Shown here: positions 1 to 9,532 of the stretch, piece after piece
Numbering within the stretch: position 1 is the stretch's first letter
Layout: each line of letters opens with the position of its first letter
From: an uncultured Ruminococcus sp.
Lineage (GTDB): Bacteria > Bacillota > Clostridia > Lachnospirales > Lachnospiraceae
NCBI GenBank assembly: GCA_904418845.1
Contig: CAJFQC010000008.1
Coordinates: 90,355 to 154,354 of the forward strand
Direction: 5' to 3'
DNA length: 64,000 bases
Notes under the pieces: model-generated
What the model was told of the DNA's origin: nothing
The model's database searches: none
What the model saw: only the letters and a program-made list of their open reading frames with translations
Made by a program: the position numbers and the translations under genes

Positions 1-1
1 T

Positions 2-148
2 GTGCTGCTCTGGCATTGCTATATGATTCCGCAGAGCGGCTGGAACCGTCAGAAAACAATATTCACTTCCCTGATGATGGCGGTGGGGATCATGCTGGAG
101 CTGTATGTCAACCCGGTCCTTGTGAAAGCATTTCTCTCGGTAATGTGA
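2..148 (+). CDS. C-terminal end of a SpoIIM-like membrane protein (partial)
   Basis: Only the last 48 codons are in the window; the gene begins upstream. The readable tail is hydrophobic, with one membrane segment (TSLMMAVGIMLELYVNP) and a final LVKAFLSVM. The pattern glycine-isoleucine, Glu-x-Tyr-Val-Asn-Pro, then a short hydrophobic end resembles the C-terminus of stage II sporulation protein M, a forespore-engulfment membrane protein. The convergent neighbour is a SpoVB-like gene, which fits a sporulation setting. The assignment rests on a short tail, so another polytopic membrane protein is possible. Confidence 0.45.
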   Translation: MLLWHCYMIPQSGWNRQKTIFTSLMMAVGIMLELYVNPVLVKAFLSVM

Positions 149-175
149 CCGCTGTGCGTTAGCCGCACTGCGGTC
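147..175. terminator. Hairpin between two convergent genes
   Basis: GACCGC-T-GTGCG pairs with CGCAC-T-GCGGTC around a 5-nt loop, with one T-T mismatch. The left arm overlaps the stop codon of the SpoIIM-like gene. No clear T-run follows on either strand, so termination is an inference from position. Confidence 0.35.
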
Positions 176-206
176 CATGTATATCCGGGGCACAGGTTGG
201 GCATTA

Positions 207-1553
207 TCAGCAGCCGGTTCCATACCGGTCCGGTTCAGATTTGAGCCGTGCCTGTGTCAGGAGTACGAGAAACGCCAGAGCGGAAACGATCAGCTGGCTG
301 ACGAGCAGACTCCAAAGATAACCTTGTATCCCGAAACTGGGAATGGCAAGAAAAACTCCCGCGATGCGGACGAGCAGTCCGATTGTGTTGATGAGGAAAG
401 TAAATGTTGTTTTTCCCAGACCATTGATGGCGCTCATCAGGGCGGTGTTCGTGTACATAAACGGACAGATCCATGCGAGGGTGAGGATGAACCTCCCCGC
501 GGAACTGCTGTGGAAGAGTACAGTTCCGATGAGGTTTCCGAAGATAAGAAAGAACAGGCAGCTTGACAATCCGAGGATAAGGCAGCTTCCCACTGCTTTT
601 TTGAGGAGCTGAACGATACCGGTACGGTTTCCGGAAGCCTGGGCCGCGCTCACTGCCGGCATGAGGACAGTCCCTACCGAGTTGGTAATGGCAGACGGGA
701 ACAGGATGCAGGGCAGTGCCATTCCTGTCAGCACTCCGTACATACTGAGCGCTTCGCTTGCGCTCATCCCGGAGAGTTTGAGACAGGCAGGGATAGAAGC
801 GGCTTCTACGCTTTGCAGCAGAGTGACTGCCGTGCGGTTGGCGGTCAGAGGTACAGAGAGGGAGAGCAGTTCCCGCAGATTTCCTGTAAGGGCAGAAAGG
901 GCAGGGCGCCGCAGGACGGGTTCTTGCCTGGACAGAAAACGGGAGGAGAATAAAGCAGAGGCAAATTCTCCCGCCACGATCCCGGCCGCAGCAATTTGGA
1001 TTGAAGGAACACGCCCGCTCTGTTTCATAAACAAAAACAGGAAAAAAACAAACAGTATACGCAGTACCTGTTCTACAAGCTGGCTTAGCGCGGGGAGCGC
1101 GGCTTTTTGAAGCCCGAAGCTGTATCCGCAGATACAGCTGTGTATAGCAGCACAGGGCAGGGCATAGGAAATGATCACCAGCAGTTCTGCGCATCGGGGA
1201 TCACCGAGGAAGTGCTGTGCGATAAACGGGGCGTTCTGTTGGACAAGGATCACTTCCACGAAAGTGAGCAGAAGAGTAAGGCTAAGAGCAGTGTAAAGTA
1301 TGCTCTTAGCCTCTTTTTGTCTTCCCAGTGACACTTTTTCCGCTACCATGCGGGAGACGGCTGTGTGTATGCCTGCGGTGCTGAGAGAAAGGCAGAGTGC
1401 GTATACGGGAAATACAAGCTGATACAATCCTACATTTTCCTCGCCAAAGGCGTGGCTTAAAAAGATGCGGAAGAAGAAGCCCATGAATCGTGTGATGAAC
1501 CCGGTGGCAGTCAATATCATGGCTCCCTGGAATAATTTGTGCTTTGAAGACAT
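207..1553 (-). CDS. spoVB: SpoVB/MurJ-type polysaccharide flippase
   Basis: The 448-residue product has about a dozen hydrophobic segments throughout and an N-terminus (GFITRFMGFFFRIFLSHAFG at about 17-36) typical of the MATE-like MOP exporter superfamily, stage V sporulation protein B branch. Members flip lipid-linked sugar intermediates across the membrane; SpoVB acts in spore cortex synthesis. The length matches the family, which is usually 450-550 residues, toward its short side. The ATG is preceded by GAGG about 8 nt upstream on the minus strand. It faces the SpoIIM-like tail. Substrate cannot be read from sequence; a general oligosaccharide flippase is the main alternative. Confidence 0.8.
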   Translation of the reverse strand: MSSKHKLFQGAMILTATGFITRFMGFFFRIFLSHAFGEENVGLYQLVFPVYALCLSLSTAGIHTAVSRMVAEKVSLGRQKEAKSILYTALSLTLLLTFVEVILVQQNAPFIAQHFLGDPRCAELLVIISYALPCAAIHSCICGYSFGLQKAALPALSQLVEQVLRILFVFFLFLFMKQSGRVPSIQIAAAGIVAGEFASALFSSRFLSRQEPVLRRPALSALTGNLRELLSLSVPLTANRTAVTLLQSVEAASIPACLKLSGMSASEALSMYGVLTGMALPCILFPSAITNSVGTVLMPAVSAAQASGNRTGIVQLLKKAVGSCLILGLSSCLFFLIFGNLIGTVLFHSSSAGRFILTLAWICPFMYTNTALMSAINGLGKTTFTFLINTIGLLVRIAGVFLAIPSFGIQGYLWSLLVSQLIVSALAFLVLLTQARLKSEPDRYGTGC

Positions 1554-1692
1554 ATCTGCAACCTCATATGGCGCTTTTGCAATAGCTCAAGACGCTCCAG
1601 TCCGCTCGTAAAACCGCATTTCGCGCTAATTATGGCGGCCGGTGCATGACTGAACTATTACACACTTTTTACAGCATATGTCAATTCACGGC

Positions 1693-1721
1693 TTGACAGA
1701 ACAAAGCCTGAGTGATATCCT
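1693..1721 (+). promoter_or_regulatory. Sigma-A promoter of the isc-like operon, with possible operator downstream
   Basis: TTGACA (1693-1698), a 17-nt spacer and TATCCT (1716-1721) precede the Rrf2 regulator. Downstream, CCTAC near 1719 and TAGGAAATA near 1748 form partly inverted half sites about 25 nt apart. They could be an autoregulatory Rrf2 operator, but no consensus was checked. Confidence 0.55.
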
Positions 1722-1806
1722 ACAAAAGTAAATCCCAGTAAAATACTAGGAAATAGACAGGAGCTTTGCGATACAAGAGAAAAGCTTTGATAAAGAAGGT
1801 GAGAAA

Positions 1807-2262
1807 GTGAAGCTGTCTACAAAAGGAAGATACGGGCTGCGGGCGCTGATCGATCTTGCGCAGAACAGCAAAGAAACACCGGTTTCGATCACCAGCATAT
1901 CGGCGCGGCAGGACTTGTCGGAGCGGTATCTGGAGCAGCTGATGTCTATGCTGAAAAAGGCGGGCCTGGTAGAGAGTGTCAGGGGAGCGCAAGGCGGATA
2001 TGTTCTGGCGAAGGATATAAAAGAGATCTCTGTCGGCGACGTGCTGCGGGCGCTGGAAGGTTCGCTGGAACCTGTGGAGTGCGCAGGGCTTGAACCGGAC
2101 GGTGGATGCAGAGCTTCTGACAGCTGCGTGACGAAATACGTCTGGCAGAGGATCAACGAGAGCATAAACCGGACGGTGGACGAGATCATGCTCGACCAGC
2201 TCGTACAGGAAAGCGGGAAAAAAGAATACACAGGCGCGGACCGCGCGGGGTGCAAAAATTAG
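1807..2262 (+). CDS. iscR: Rrf2/IscR-family Fe-S responsive regulator
   Basis: A 151-residue Rrf2 protein: N-terminal winged helix-turn-helix (about 8-60, KGRYGLRALIDLA start), a linker helix, and three cysteines at 92, 101 and 107 in the order expected of IscR cluster ligands (ECAGLEP...GGCRASDSCV). Known IscR proteins bind a 2Fe-2S cluster and repress the Fe-S assembly operon when the cluster is present. It is the first gene of an operon with cysteine desulfurase and scaffold genes, so autoregulation is likely. The stop lies 18 nt before the nifS-type start. CymR, the cysteine regulator of the same family, lacks this Cys triad, so IscR is preferred. Confidence 0.85.
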   Translation: MKLSTKGRYGLRALIDLAQNSKETPVSITSISARQDLSERYLEQLMSMLKKAGLVESVRGAQGGYVLAKDIKEISVGDVLRALEGSLEPVECAGLEPDGGCRASDSCVTKYVWQRINESINRTVDEIMLDQLVQESGKKEYTGADRAGCKN

Positions 2263-2279
2263 AATATACGGAGGCAGAT

Positions 2280-3470
2280 ATGAAAAAATTGATCTATCTT
2301 GACAATGCGGCAACGACAAAGACATCTCCGGAAGTGGTAGAGGCGATGCTGCCGTACTTTACAGAGAATTATGGGAATCCGTCCAGTGTATACGGATTTG
2401 CTTCGGCGAATAAAGAAGTCATTACAAAGCAAAGAGAGATCATTGCAAATGTCCTTGGCGCAAAGGACAATGAGATCTACTTTACGGCGGGCGGGACAGA
2501 GTCTGACAACTGGGCGCTGACGGCTACAGCTGAAGCTTATGCGTCAAAAGGAAAGCATATCATCACCAGCAAGATCGAACACCATGCGATCCTGCATACT
2601 TGTGATTATCTTGAAAAACGTGGTTATGAGGTGACTTATCTGGATGTAGATGAGAACGGGCTTGTAGATCCGAAAGACGTAGAGAAGGCGATCCGGCCGG
2701 ATACGATCCTTGTGTCTGTTATGTTTGCCAACAATGAGATCGGTTCTGTCCAGCCCATAGCCGAGATAGGAAAGATCGCTCACGGGCACGGCGTTCTTTT
2801 CCATACAGACGCAGTGCAGGCATTTACACAGGTGCCGATCAATGTGGATGAATGTAATATCGACATGCTCAGCGCCAGCGGACATAAGCTGAACGGTCCG
2901 AAAGGAATCGGATTCCTTTATATCAGAAAAGGAGTGAAGATCCGCTCCTTTATCCACGGCGGAGCACAGGAGAGAAGACGCCGCGCCGGAACGGAAAACG
3001 TGCCGGGTATCGTGGGGCTTGGAAAAGCGGTAGAGCTTGCCGCCGCGTCCATGAAAGAAAGAACGGAAAAGGAGTCCGGGCTGCGCGACTATCTGATCAG
3101 CAGGATAGAAGAGGAGATCCCATATTGCAGACTGAACGGAGACCGCGTGAAACGTCTCCCAAACAACGTGAACTTCAGTTTCCGGTTCGTGGAGGGCGAA
3201 TCCCTGCTCATCATGCTTGATATGAAGGGCATCTGTGCTTCCAGTGGTTCCGCGTGCACGTCGGGTTCTCTGGATCCGTCACATGTGCTTCTTGCGATCG
3301 GGCTGCCTCATGAGATCGCCCACGGATCGCTGCGCATGACACTGGGTGCGGACACAACGAAGGAAGACATTGACTATGTGGCAGACTGTTTAAAAGAGAT
3401 CGTCGCGCATCTTAGGAGCATGTCGCCGCTGTATGAAGATTTTATAAAAAAACAGGCAAAGGAGAAATAA
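2280..3470 (+). CDS. nifS: Cysteine desulfurase, NifS/IscS type
   Basis: This PLP enzyme of about 396 residues takes sulfur from L-cysteine to form an enzyme persulfide for Fe-S clusters and tRNA thiolation. The N-terminus YLDNAATTKT is the class V aminotransferase signature. Lys203 in SASGHKLNGPKG is the PLP Schiff-base residue, and Cys326 in SSGSACTSGS is the persulfide-forming residue on the mobile loop. The ATG at 2280 has GGAGG at 2270-2274; an upstream in-frame start at 2250 would overlap iscR and lacks this spacing. The next gene, the scaffold, begins 3 nt after the stop. Confidence 0.93.
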   Translation: MKKLIYLDNAATTKTSPEVVEAMLPYFTENYGNPSSVYGFASANKEVITKQREIIANVLGAKDNEIYFTAGGTESDNWALTATAEAYASKGKHIITSKIEHHAILHTCDYLEKRGYEVTYLDVDENGLVDPKDVEKAIRPDTILVSVMFANNEIGSVQPIAEIGKIAHGHGVLFHTDAVQAFTQVPINVDECNIDMLSASGHKLNGPKGIGFLYIRKGVKIRSFIHGGAQERRRRAGTENVPGIVGLGKAVELAAASMKERTEKESGLRDYLISRIEEEIPYCRLNGDRVKRLPNNVNFSFRFVEGESLLIMLDMKGICASSGSACTSGSLDPSHVLLAIGLPHEIAHGSLRMTLGADTTKEDIDYVADCLKEIVAHLRSMSPLYEDFIKKQAKEK

Positions 3471-3473
3471 GTA

Positions 3474-3917
3474 ATGTATACAGAAAAAGTAATGGATCAC
3501 TTTCAGCATCCGAGAAATGTAGGAGAGATCGAAAACGCCAGCGGTGTGGGAACGGTCGGAAACGCAAAGTGCGGAGATATCATGAGAATCTATCTGGATA
3601 TCGATGAAAATCAGATCATCCGTGATGTAAAGTTTAAGACATTCGGCTGTGGCGCTGCCGTAGCTACGAGCAGCATGGCAACAGAGCTTGTAAAAGGAAA
3701 GAGCGTCCGGGAAGCGATGGAAGTGACGAACAAAGCGGTCATGGAGGCATTAGACGGGCTTCCGCCGGTAAAAGTGCACTGTTCGCTTCTCGCGGAGGAG
3801 GCGATCCACGCAGCTCTCTGGGACTACGCTGAGAAGAACGGAATTAAGATTGAGGGACTGACAAAGCCCAAGTCTGATATCCACGAGGGTGAGGAAGAGG
3901 AAGAAGAGGAATATTGA
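3474..3917 (+). CDS. iscU: Fe-S cluster scaffold, IscU/NifU N-terminal type
   Basis: A 147-residue scaffold on which 2Fe-2S clusters are assembled with sulfur from the adjacent desulfurase. The three ligand cysteines are present: Cys33 (NAKCGD, with Asp35), Cys59 (FGCGAA) and Cys103 (HCSLLA). The C-terminus after residue 130 is an acidic run of glutamates ending in tyrosine, which is not part of the usual fold. It lies 3 nt after nifS and overlaps mnmA by one base (TGATG), indicating tight co-translation. Clostridia annotate it as NifU or IscU. Confidence 0.92.
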   Translation: MYTEKVMDHFQHPRNVGEIENASGVGTVGNAKCGDIMRIYLDIDENQIIRDVKFKTFGCGAAVATSSMATELVKGKSVREAMEVTNKAVMEALDGLPPVKVHCSLLAEEAIHAALWDYAEKNGIKIEGLTKPKSDIHEGEEEEEEEY

Positions 3918-4999
3918 TGAGCAGAGTCGTCGTCGGGATGTCGGGAGGAGTAGATTCCTCCGTGGCAGCATACCTTTTGAAAGAGCAGGGATATGAAGTG
4001 GTCGGAGTGACCATGCAGATCTGGCAGGATGAAGACGCCTGTTCCATAGAGGAAAATGGCGGATGCTGCGGCCTGAGCGCCGTGGAGGACGCAAGGAGGG
4101 TGGCAGCGGCTCTCGGAATTCCTTATTATGTGATGAATTTCAAGCAGGAGTTCCAAAAGAACGTGATAGACTATTTTACAGATGAATATTTAAACGGGCG
4201 CACACCTAATCCGTGTATCGCCTGTAACCGTTATGTGAAGTGGGAGGCGCTTTTAAACCGGAGTCTTTCCATCGGAGCGGATTATATCGCTACGGGACAC
4301 TACGCACGCATCGAACAGCTCCCGAACGGAAGATATACACTGAAACGCTCAAAGACACTGGCAAAGGACCAGACATACGCCCTTTACAATCTGACACAAG
4401 AGCAGCTTAAGAGAACGCTTATGCCGGTGGGCGCTTATTCGAAAGATGAGATACGTGCCATGGCAGAGAAGATCGGGCTTCTTGTGGCAGACAAGCCGGA
4501 CAGTCAGGATATCTGCTTTGTGCCGGACGGAGACTATGCCTCGTTTATAGAGGAGACGGTCAGAGAGCGGACTGGAAAGGAACTTCCGTCCGGAAACTTC
4601 GTGACTCTGGATGGACACGTTCTCGGAAGACATAAAGGCATCATCCATTATACGGCAGGGCAGAGAAAAGGGCTGGGACTTGCTCTCGGATATCCGGCGT
4701 TCGTCCTTGAGATCCGCCCAGAGACCAACGAGGTGGTCATCGGGACATATGAAGAATCACTGACGCATACGGCAAAAGCGGACAGGCTGAATTTTATGAG
4801 CGTGGAAGATCTGACGGAGTCAAGGCGGGTGTTTGCCAAGATCCGTTATAATCACAAGGGCGCGTGGTGCACGGTAGAAAAAAGCGGCAGCGACGAAGTG
4901 ACCTGTCATTTCGAAGAGCCTCAGAGGGCGGTGACACCGGGGCAGGCGCTTGTATTTTATGACGGAGAATATGTTCTGGGAGGAGGAACCATCCTGTGA
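3917..4999 (+). CDS. mnmA: tRNA-specific 2-thiouridylase MnmA
   Basis: MnmA adenylates and thiolates U34 of Lys, Glu and Gln tRNAs using persulfide sulfur that begins at the desulfurase. The 360-residue product has the PP-loop GMSGGVDSS at 7-15, the catalytic cysteine in PCIACN (Cys103) and the second cysteine in SQDICFV (Cys200). The length is normal for the family. I chose the ATG overlapping the iscU stop; a TTG one codon upstream is also possible. Its place after nifS-iscU fits a shared sulfur flow. The end overlaps the PHP gene by 4 bases. Confidence 0.93.
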   Translation: MSRVVVGMSGGVDSSVAAYLLKEQGYEVVGVTMQIWQDEDACSIEENGGCCGLSAVEDARRVAAALGIPYYVMNFKQEFQKNVIDYFTDEYLNGRTPNPCIACNRYVKWEALLNRSLSIGADYIATGHYARIEQLPNGRYTLKRSKTLAKDQTYALYNLTQEQLKRTLMPVGAYSKDEIRAMAEKIGLLVADKPDSQDICFVPDGDYASFIEETVRERTGKELPSGNFVTLDGHVLGRHKGIIHYTAGQRKGLGLALGYPAFVLEIRPETNEVVIGTYEESLTHTAKADRLNFMSVEDLTESRRVFAKIRYNHKGAWCTVEKSGSDEVTCHFEEPQRAVTPGQALVFYDGEYVLGGGTIL

Positions 5000-5871
5000 G
5001 CAGTAAAGTATACGAAAAAACAGGCGGACAGTTCGGGCAGAGCAGGATCCTCTGCGATGCCCATATGCACACGGACTTTTCCACGGACTGCGCTTCGCCG
5101 GTGCGCAGCATGCTGGATGCCGCGGTGGAAAAAGGATTACATGCTGTCTGTATTACAGATCATATGGATCTGGATTTCCCGCCCCAGGAAAGAGAGGAAC
5201 ATCCGGCGGATGCGCAGCCTTTTCAGTTTGATGTGAAAGAATATTTTCGCGTGCTGGCTCCACTGAAGGAAGAATACAGAGACCGGCTGGAAGTGCGGAT
5301 CGGCATTGAGCTTGGTCTCCAGCCTCATCTGGGGGCATGGTACAAAGAACTGCTGGCAGGCTATCCTTTTGATTTTGCCATCGGCTCTATTCATCTGGTG
5401 CGGGGAATGGACCCATATTACGGGAAGCTGTTCGAGGGAAGACCGGATGCGGACGCCTACAGGGAGGCATTTGAGGAGACGCTGTGCTGTATAGAACAGA
5501 ATGAGGACTTCGACACACTGGGACATCTGGACTATGTGGTGCGCTATGGGAAGCATCAGGAAAAAGAGTATTCCTACAGGGCATTTGCGGATGAAATCGA
5601 CGAAGTGCTGAAAAAGCTTATATCCATGGGAAAAGGCCTGGAGGTCAATACCGGAGGTTTAAAATACGGGCTTGGATTTACAAACCCGCATCCAGACGTA
5701 ATAAAGAGGTACCGCGAGCTGGGCGGTGAGATCATCACCGTAGGAGCGGATGCGCACAGACCGGAGTATGTGGGGTACGAGTTTAAAAAAGCCGCCGATA
5801 TACTTGAGGCGTGCGGATTCCGCTATTACGCTGAGTTTAAAGAGCGCAGACCTGTTTTCAGAAGGCTTTGA
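4996..5871 (+). CDS. PHP-domain phosphatase, histidinol-phosphatase-like
   Basis: A 291-residue PHP-family metallohydrolase. The first metal motif is [11 protein letters not shown] (about 21-31), followed by ITDHMD, a Glu in [22 protein letters not shown] and a late DAHRPEY. This layout is that of HisK-type histidinol phosphate phosphatases, which act in histidine biosynthesis, but no other his gene is nearby, so the substrate is uncertain. Translation probably starts at the GTG at 4996, which overlaps the mnmA stop (GTGA) and has AGGAGGA at 4981-4987, so it is translationally coupled to mnmA. Confidence 0.8.
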   Translation: MSSKVYEKTGGQFGQSRILCDAHMHTDFSTDCASPVRSMLDAAVEKGLHAVCITDHMDLDFPPQEREEHPADAQPFQFDVKEYFRVLAPLKEEYRDRLEVRIGIELGLQPHLGAWYKELLAGYPFDFAIGSIHLVRGMDPYYGKLFEGRPDADAYREAFEETLCCIEQNEDFDTLGHLDYVVRYGKHQEKEYSYRAFADEIDEVLKKLISMGKGLEVNTGGLKYGLGFTNPHPDVIKRYRELGGEIITVGADAHRPEYVGYEFKKAADILEACGFRYYAEFKERRPVFRRL

Positions 5872-5904
5872 CCCACCCGTTTTAACAGATTTTGAGATTA
5901 GTAC

Positions 5905-5933
5905 TTGAATTTTTGTTTCCGTTTTAGTACAAT
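5905..5933 (+). promoter_or_regulatory. Sigma-A promoter of gap
   Basis: TTGAAT (5905-5910), a 17-nt spacer and TACAAT (5928-5933). It leaves a leader of about 95 nt before gap. Confidence 0.75.
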
Positions 5934-5944
5934 TATTCTAGTTG

Positions 5945-6002
5945 ATGAATCCTTAACAATTTCTGTTTGCAGGGATTCATTGTTATGACTGTGACACAGT
6001 CA
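5945..6002 (+). promoter_or_regulatory. Leader hairpin and palindrome upstream of gap
   Basis: Two dyads lie between the promoter and the gap start. The first is an 8-bp stem, ATGAATCC (5945-5952) with GGATTCAT (5973-5980). The second is the perfect 17-bp palindrome TGACTGTG-A-CACAGTCA (5986-6002). No T-run follows, so they look like a protein operator or mRNA structure, not a terminator. Confidence 0.5.
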
Positions 6003-6034
6003 AATATTTTTAAAATTCTTAGGAGGAATTAATC

Positions 6035-7054
6035 ATGGCAGTAAAAGTAGCGATCAATGGATTTGGACGTATCGGACGTCTTGCTTTCAGACAGATGTTT
6101 GGAGCAGAGGGGTTTGAGATCGTAGCAATCAACGACCTTACATCTCCGAAAATGCTGGCTCACTTATTGAAATATGACTCGACACAGGGCAAATACGCTC
6201 TGGCTGACAAGGTTGAGGCAGGAGAGGATTCCATCATCGTTGACGGAAAAGAGATCAAGATCTACGCGAAGGCTGACGCAAAAGAGCTTCCGTGGGGCGA
6301 GATCGGTGTTGACGTTGTTCTGGAGTGTACAGGATTCTACACATCCAAAGCAAAAGCTCAGGCTCACATCGATGCAGGCGCTAAGAAAGTTGTTATCTCC
6401 GCTCCGGCAGGCAATGACCTTCCGACAATCGTTTACAATGTAAACCACGAGAATCTTACAAAGGATGACAACATCATTTCTGCTGCATCCTGCACAACAA
6501 ACTGCCTCGCTCCGATGGCTAAGGCGCTGAATGATCTTGCACCGATCAAATCCGGTATCATGTGCACGATCCACGCTTACACAGGCGATCAGATGACACT
6601 TGACGGACCGCAGAGAAAAGGTGATCTGAGAAGATCCCGTGCGGCAGCATGCAACATCGTTCCGAACAGCACAGGCGCAGCTAAGGCTATCGGCCTTGTT
6701 ATCCCGGAACTCAACGGCAAGCTGATCGGTTCTGCACAGCGTGTTCCTACTCCGACAGGTTCTACAACAATCCTTACGGCAGTTGTAGAGGGAGAGGTTA
6801 CGGTTGATCAGATCAACGAGGCTATGAAGGCGGCAGCTAACGAGTCTTACGGCTACAACACAGATGAGATCGTATCCAGCGATATTGTCGGTATGTCTTA
6901 CGGCTCACTGTTCGATGCCACACAGACAATGGCTCTTCCGGCCGGCGACGGCACAACAGAGGTTCAAGTTGTTTCATGGTATGACAACGAGAACTCCTAC
7001 ACAAGCCAGATGGTAAGAACAATCAAATACTTCGGAAAACTTCTTGGGGCTTAA
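6035..7054 (+). CDS. gap: Glyceraldehyde-3-phosphate dehydrogenase, type I
   Basis: The 339-residue enzyme oxidises glyceraldehyde 3-phosphate to 1,3-bisphosphoglycerate with NAD+. The Rossmann motif INGFGRIGR is at 7-15, the catalytic Cys153 sits in [10 protein letters not shown] and His180 in [10 protein letters not shown]. Asp33 (INDLTS) favours NAD+. A clear AGGAGG lies about 8 nt before the ATG. Codon choice is restricted, as expected for a highly expressed gene. It is first in the gap-pgk-tpiA cluster, with its own promoter and a hairpin after it. Confidence 0.97.
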   Translation: MAVKVAINGFGRIGRLAFRQMFGAEGFEIVAINDLTSPKMLAHLLKYDSTQGKYALADKVEAGEDSIIVDGKEIKIYAKADAKELPWGEIGVDVVLECTGFYTSKAKAQAHIDAGAKKVVISAPAGNDLPTIVYNVNHENLTKDDNIISAASCTTNCLAPMAKALNDLAPIKSGIMCTIHAYTGDQMTLDGPQRKGDLRRSRAAACNIVPNSTGAAKAIGLVIPELNGKLIGSAQRVPTPTGSTTILTAVVEGEVTVDQINEAMKAAANESYGYNTDEIVSSDIVGMSYGSLFDATQTMALPAGDGTTEVQVVSWYDNENSYTSQMVRTIKYFGKLLGA

Positions 7055-7109
7055 TCCTTACTGAAAGGACAAGCGGCCACAAGTTAGTCCGTAATAATTG
7101 ACTCACAAT

Positions 7110-7144
7110 GGGGTCCGGTCTTATTGTTGGACCGGATCCCGTTT
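7110..7144 (+). terminator. Hairpin between gap and pgk
   Basis: An 11-bp GC-rich stem (7110-7120 with 7130-7140, one G-U pair) with a 9-nt loop, followed by GTTTT. It may end part of the gap transcripts so that gap exceeds pgk, or protect the gap mRNA end. The T-run is short. Confidence 0.6.
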
Positions 7145-7225
7145 TGCGTGAGGGGACAAGCCAGGCGGCGGTCTGAGTTGTTCCCGCTCGTTTTGTTATT
7201 TTAAAATATTTAGGAGGCAGTAAAA

Positions 7226-8425
7226 ATGGCAGCACTCAACAAAAAATCAGTAGACGATATCAATGTAAAAGGCAAAAGAGTTCTTGTAAGATGTGACTTC
7301 AACGTTCCGCTCATTGACGGTAAGATCACAGACGAGAACCGTATTGTGGCAGCTCTTCCGACAATTAAGAAGCTGATCGCAGACGGCGGCAAAGTGATCC
7401 TTTGCTCACATCTGGGCAAGCCGAAGGGAGAGCCGAAGCCAGAGATGTCTCTTGCACCGGTAGCAGTAAGACTGGCTGAGCTCCTTGGGCAGGAAGTGAA
7501 ATTCGCGGCAGATCCGGAAGTGGTAGGGCCGAACGCAAAGGCGGCAGTAGAGGCTATGAACGACGGAGACGTAGTTCTTCTTGAGAACACACGTTACAGA
7601 GCAGAAGAGACAAAGAACGGCGAAGCATTCAGCAAAGAGCTTGCTTCTCTGTGTGATGTATTCGTAAACGATGCATTCGGTACCGCTCACAGAGCTCACT
7701 GCTCTAACGTAGGTGTTACACAGTATGTTGACACAGCAGTGGTAGGATACCTGATGCAGAAAGAGATCGATTTCCTCGGAAACGCGGTAGAGAACCCGGA
7801 GAGACCGTTCGTAGCTATCCTTGGCGGATCTAAGGTTTCCAGCAAGATTTCTGTGATCAATAACCTGCTTGAAAAGGTTGACACACTCATTATCGGCGGC
7901 GGAATGTGCTACACATTCACAAAAGCTCAGGGCGGAAATGTAGGAACATCCCTTCTTGAGGAAGATTACCTTCAGTACGCGCTTGACATGATCGAGAAGG
8001 CAAAGGAAAAAGGCGTGAAGCTTCTTCTTCCTGTTGATGCAGTTATTGCAGACGCATTTTCCAACGACGCGAACACAAAGGTTGTTGCGCAGAACGATAT
8101 CCCGGACGGCTGGATGGGCCTTGATATCGGGCCGGAGACGGCGAGAATGTATGCGGATGCTGTGAAATCCGCTAAGACTGTTGTATGGAACGGACCGATG
8201 GGATGCTTCGAGATGCCGAAGTTCGCAGACGGAACAAAGACAGTTGCAGAGGCTCTGGCAAATACAGACGCTGTAACAATCATCGGCGGCGGCGACTCGG
8301 CGGCGGCTGTAAACCAGCTTGGCTACGGCGACAAGATGACACATATCTCCACAGGCGGCGGCGCTTCCCTTGAGTTCCTTGAGGGTAAGGAACTGCCGGG
8401 CGTAGCGGCAGCGAACGACCGGTAA
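7226..8425 (+). CDS. pgk: Phosphoglycerate kinase
   Basis: A 399-residue monomeric kinase that makes ATP and 3-phosphoglycerate from 1,3-bisphosphoglycerate. The N-terminal signature [12 protein letters not shown] (about 18-29), SHLGKPKGE (substrate basic patch), NDAFGTAHR, the hinge region and the C-terminal GGGDSAAAV nucleotide loop are all present. Length is normal. AGGAGG precedes the ATG. It lies between gap and tpiA in the glycolytic cluster and shares their restricted codon use. Confidence 0.97.
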   Translation: MAALNKKSVDDINVKGKRVLVRCDFNVPLIDGKITDENRIVAALPTIKKLIADGGKVILCSHLGKPKGEPKPEMSLAPVAVRLAELLGQEVKFAADPEVVGPNAKAAVEAMNDGDVVLLENTRYRAEETKNGEAFSKELASLCDVFVNDAFGTAHRAHCSNVGVTQYVDTAVVGYLMQKEIDFLGNAVENPERPFVAILGGSKVSSKISVINNLLEKVDTLIIGGGMCYTFTKAQGGNVGTSLLEEDYLQYALDMIEKAKEKGVKLLLPVDAVIADAFSNDANTKVVAQNDIPDGWMGLDIGPETARMYADAVKSAKTVVWNGPMGCFEMPKFADGTKTVAEALANTDAVTIIGGGDSAAAVNQLGYGDKMTHISTGGGASLEFLEGKELPGVAAANDR

Positions 8426-8500
8426 GCGGTGTATATGCCCCGATTGCGGCGTCAGTTGCGGCAAGGAGATCGATAAGAAATATCAAGGAGAAATAATAAG

Positions 8501-9250
8501 ATGGCAAGAAAGAAAATTATCGCAGGCAACTGGAAGATGAACAAGACTCCGAGTGAGGCAGTTGCACTGGTAGAAGAATTAAAACCGCTCGTTGCAAACG
8601 AGGAGGTTGACGTAGTATTCTGTGTTCCGGCGATCGACATCGTACCGGTCGTTGAAGCTGTAAAGGGTACGAACATTCAGGTTGGCGCTGAGAACATGTA
8701 TTTTGAGGAGAGCGGAGCTTACACAGGCGAGATCGCTCCCAACATGCTTGTAGATGCAGGTGTGAAATACGTTGTTCTCGGACACTCTGAGAGAAGAGAT
8801 TACTTCGGCGAGACAAACGAGGATGTGAACAAGAAAGTCCTCAAAGCGCTTGAGCACGGTATTACGCCGATCATGTGCTGCGGTGAGACTCTGGAGCAGA
8901 GAGAGCAGGGCGTGACGATGGATTTCATTCGTCAGCAGGTGAAGGTAGGCCTTCAGAACGTAACGGCAGATCAGGCAAAGACGATGGTTATCGCCTACGA
9001 GCCGATCTGGGCGATAGGAACAGGAAAGACAGCTACCACAGAGCAGGCTGAGGAAGTCTGCAAGGGCATCCGCGAGTGTATCGCTGAGGTTTACGACGAG
9101 GCGACGGCGGAGGCGATCCGTATCCAGTACGGCGGTTCCGTAAACGCAGGAAACGCGGCGGAGCTTTTCGCCCAGGCTGACATCGACGGCGGTCTGGTAG
9201 GAGGAGCTTCTCTGAAGGCTGACTTCGGTAAAATTGTCTGCTACAAATAA
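8501..9250 (+). CDS. tpiA: Triosephosphate isomerase
   Basis: The 249-residue TIM barrel interconverts dihydroxyacetone phosphate and glyceraldehyde 3-phosphate. Catalytic residues are visible: Lys12 (GNWKMN), His95 (LGHSERRDY) and Glu167 ([11 protein letters not shown]). The phosphate-binding GGSVNAGNA and GGLVGGASL loops are intact. The ATG follows AAGGAG. It is the last gene of the gap-pgk-tpiA cluster and is followed by a terminator, which separates it from the beta-glucoside operon. Confidence 0.97.
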   Translation: MARKKIIAGNWKMNKTPSEAVALVEELKPLVANEEVDVVFCVPAIDIVPVVEAVKGTNIQVGAENMYFEESGAYTGEIAPNMLVDAGVKYVVLGHSERRDYFGETNEDVNKKVLKALEHGITPIMCCGETLEQREQGVTMDFIRQQVKVGLQNVTADQAKTMVIAYEPIWAIGTGKTATTEQAEEVCKGIRECIAEVYDEATAEAIRIQYGGSVNAGNAAELFAQADIDGGLVGGASLKADFGKIVCYK

Positions 9251-9285
9251 GCGGTATTGTTCCGATATTGCAGAATCAGTTCCCT

Positions 9286-9321
9286 GGCTCCGGCAGATCA
9301 TGTCCAGAGCCGGGGCTTTTT
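9286..9321 (+). terminator. Rho-independent terminator after tpiA
   Basis: GGCTCCGGC (9286-9294) pairs with GCCGGGGCT (9309-9317) allowing G-U pairs, followed by TTTT. Confidence 0.8.
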
Positions 9322-9396
9322 GCCGCTTTATTCCAAGATGCTTGCTCTTGTGTAAATTTACTAAAAGTGAGTTTCCCAATTTGTCTGATATGACAA

Positions 9397-9425
9397 TGGA
9401 CATGAAAGATGCGTTTTGATATAAT
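9397..9425 (+). promoter_or_regulatory. Sigma-A promoter of licT-bgl operon
   Basis: TGGACA (9397-9402), a 17-nt spacer and TATAAT (9420-9425). The transcript would begin just before the first antiterminator element. Confidence 0.75.
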
Positions 9426-9438
9426 TTACACGTCGATT

Positions 9439-9499
9439 GGATTGTTACTCGTTGAGGCATTACTGATGACATGGGTCACTTATGGAGTGACGTGTTTTT
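9439..9499 (+). promoter_or_regulatory. LicT-type RAT element 1 with attenuator terminator
   Basis: Positions 9439-9464 match the ribonucleic antiterminator family: GGATTGTTACT, a small CTC-GTT-GAG stem, then GGCATTACT. A terminator follows: GTCACT (9475-9480) with AGTGAC (9486-9491) and TTTTT (9495-9499). By analogy with BglG/LicT systems, bound LicT stabilises the RAT fold and lets transcription reach licT. It closely resembles the second element at 10370-10395. Confidence 0.75.
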
Positions 9500-9532
9500 G
9501 TGCCTTGAGGAGTTTTTTTATTGGAGACAAAA

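Noticed and set aside
235..1194. 319-residue minus-strand open frame
   Set aside because: It overlaps spoVB in another frame and is Cys/Arg/Ser-rich, with no membrane or known domain pattern.
7406..8464. 352-residue minus-strand frame over pgk
   Set aside because: An antisense frame kept open by the biased codons of pgk; no motif.
8579..9472. 297-residue minus-strand frame over tpiA
   Set aside because: Antisense to tpiA, runs through its terminator and the bgl promoter; no motif.
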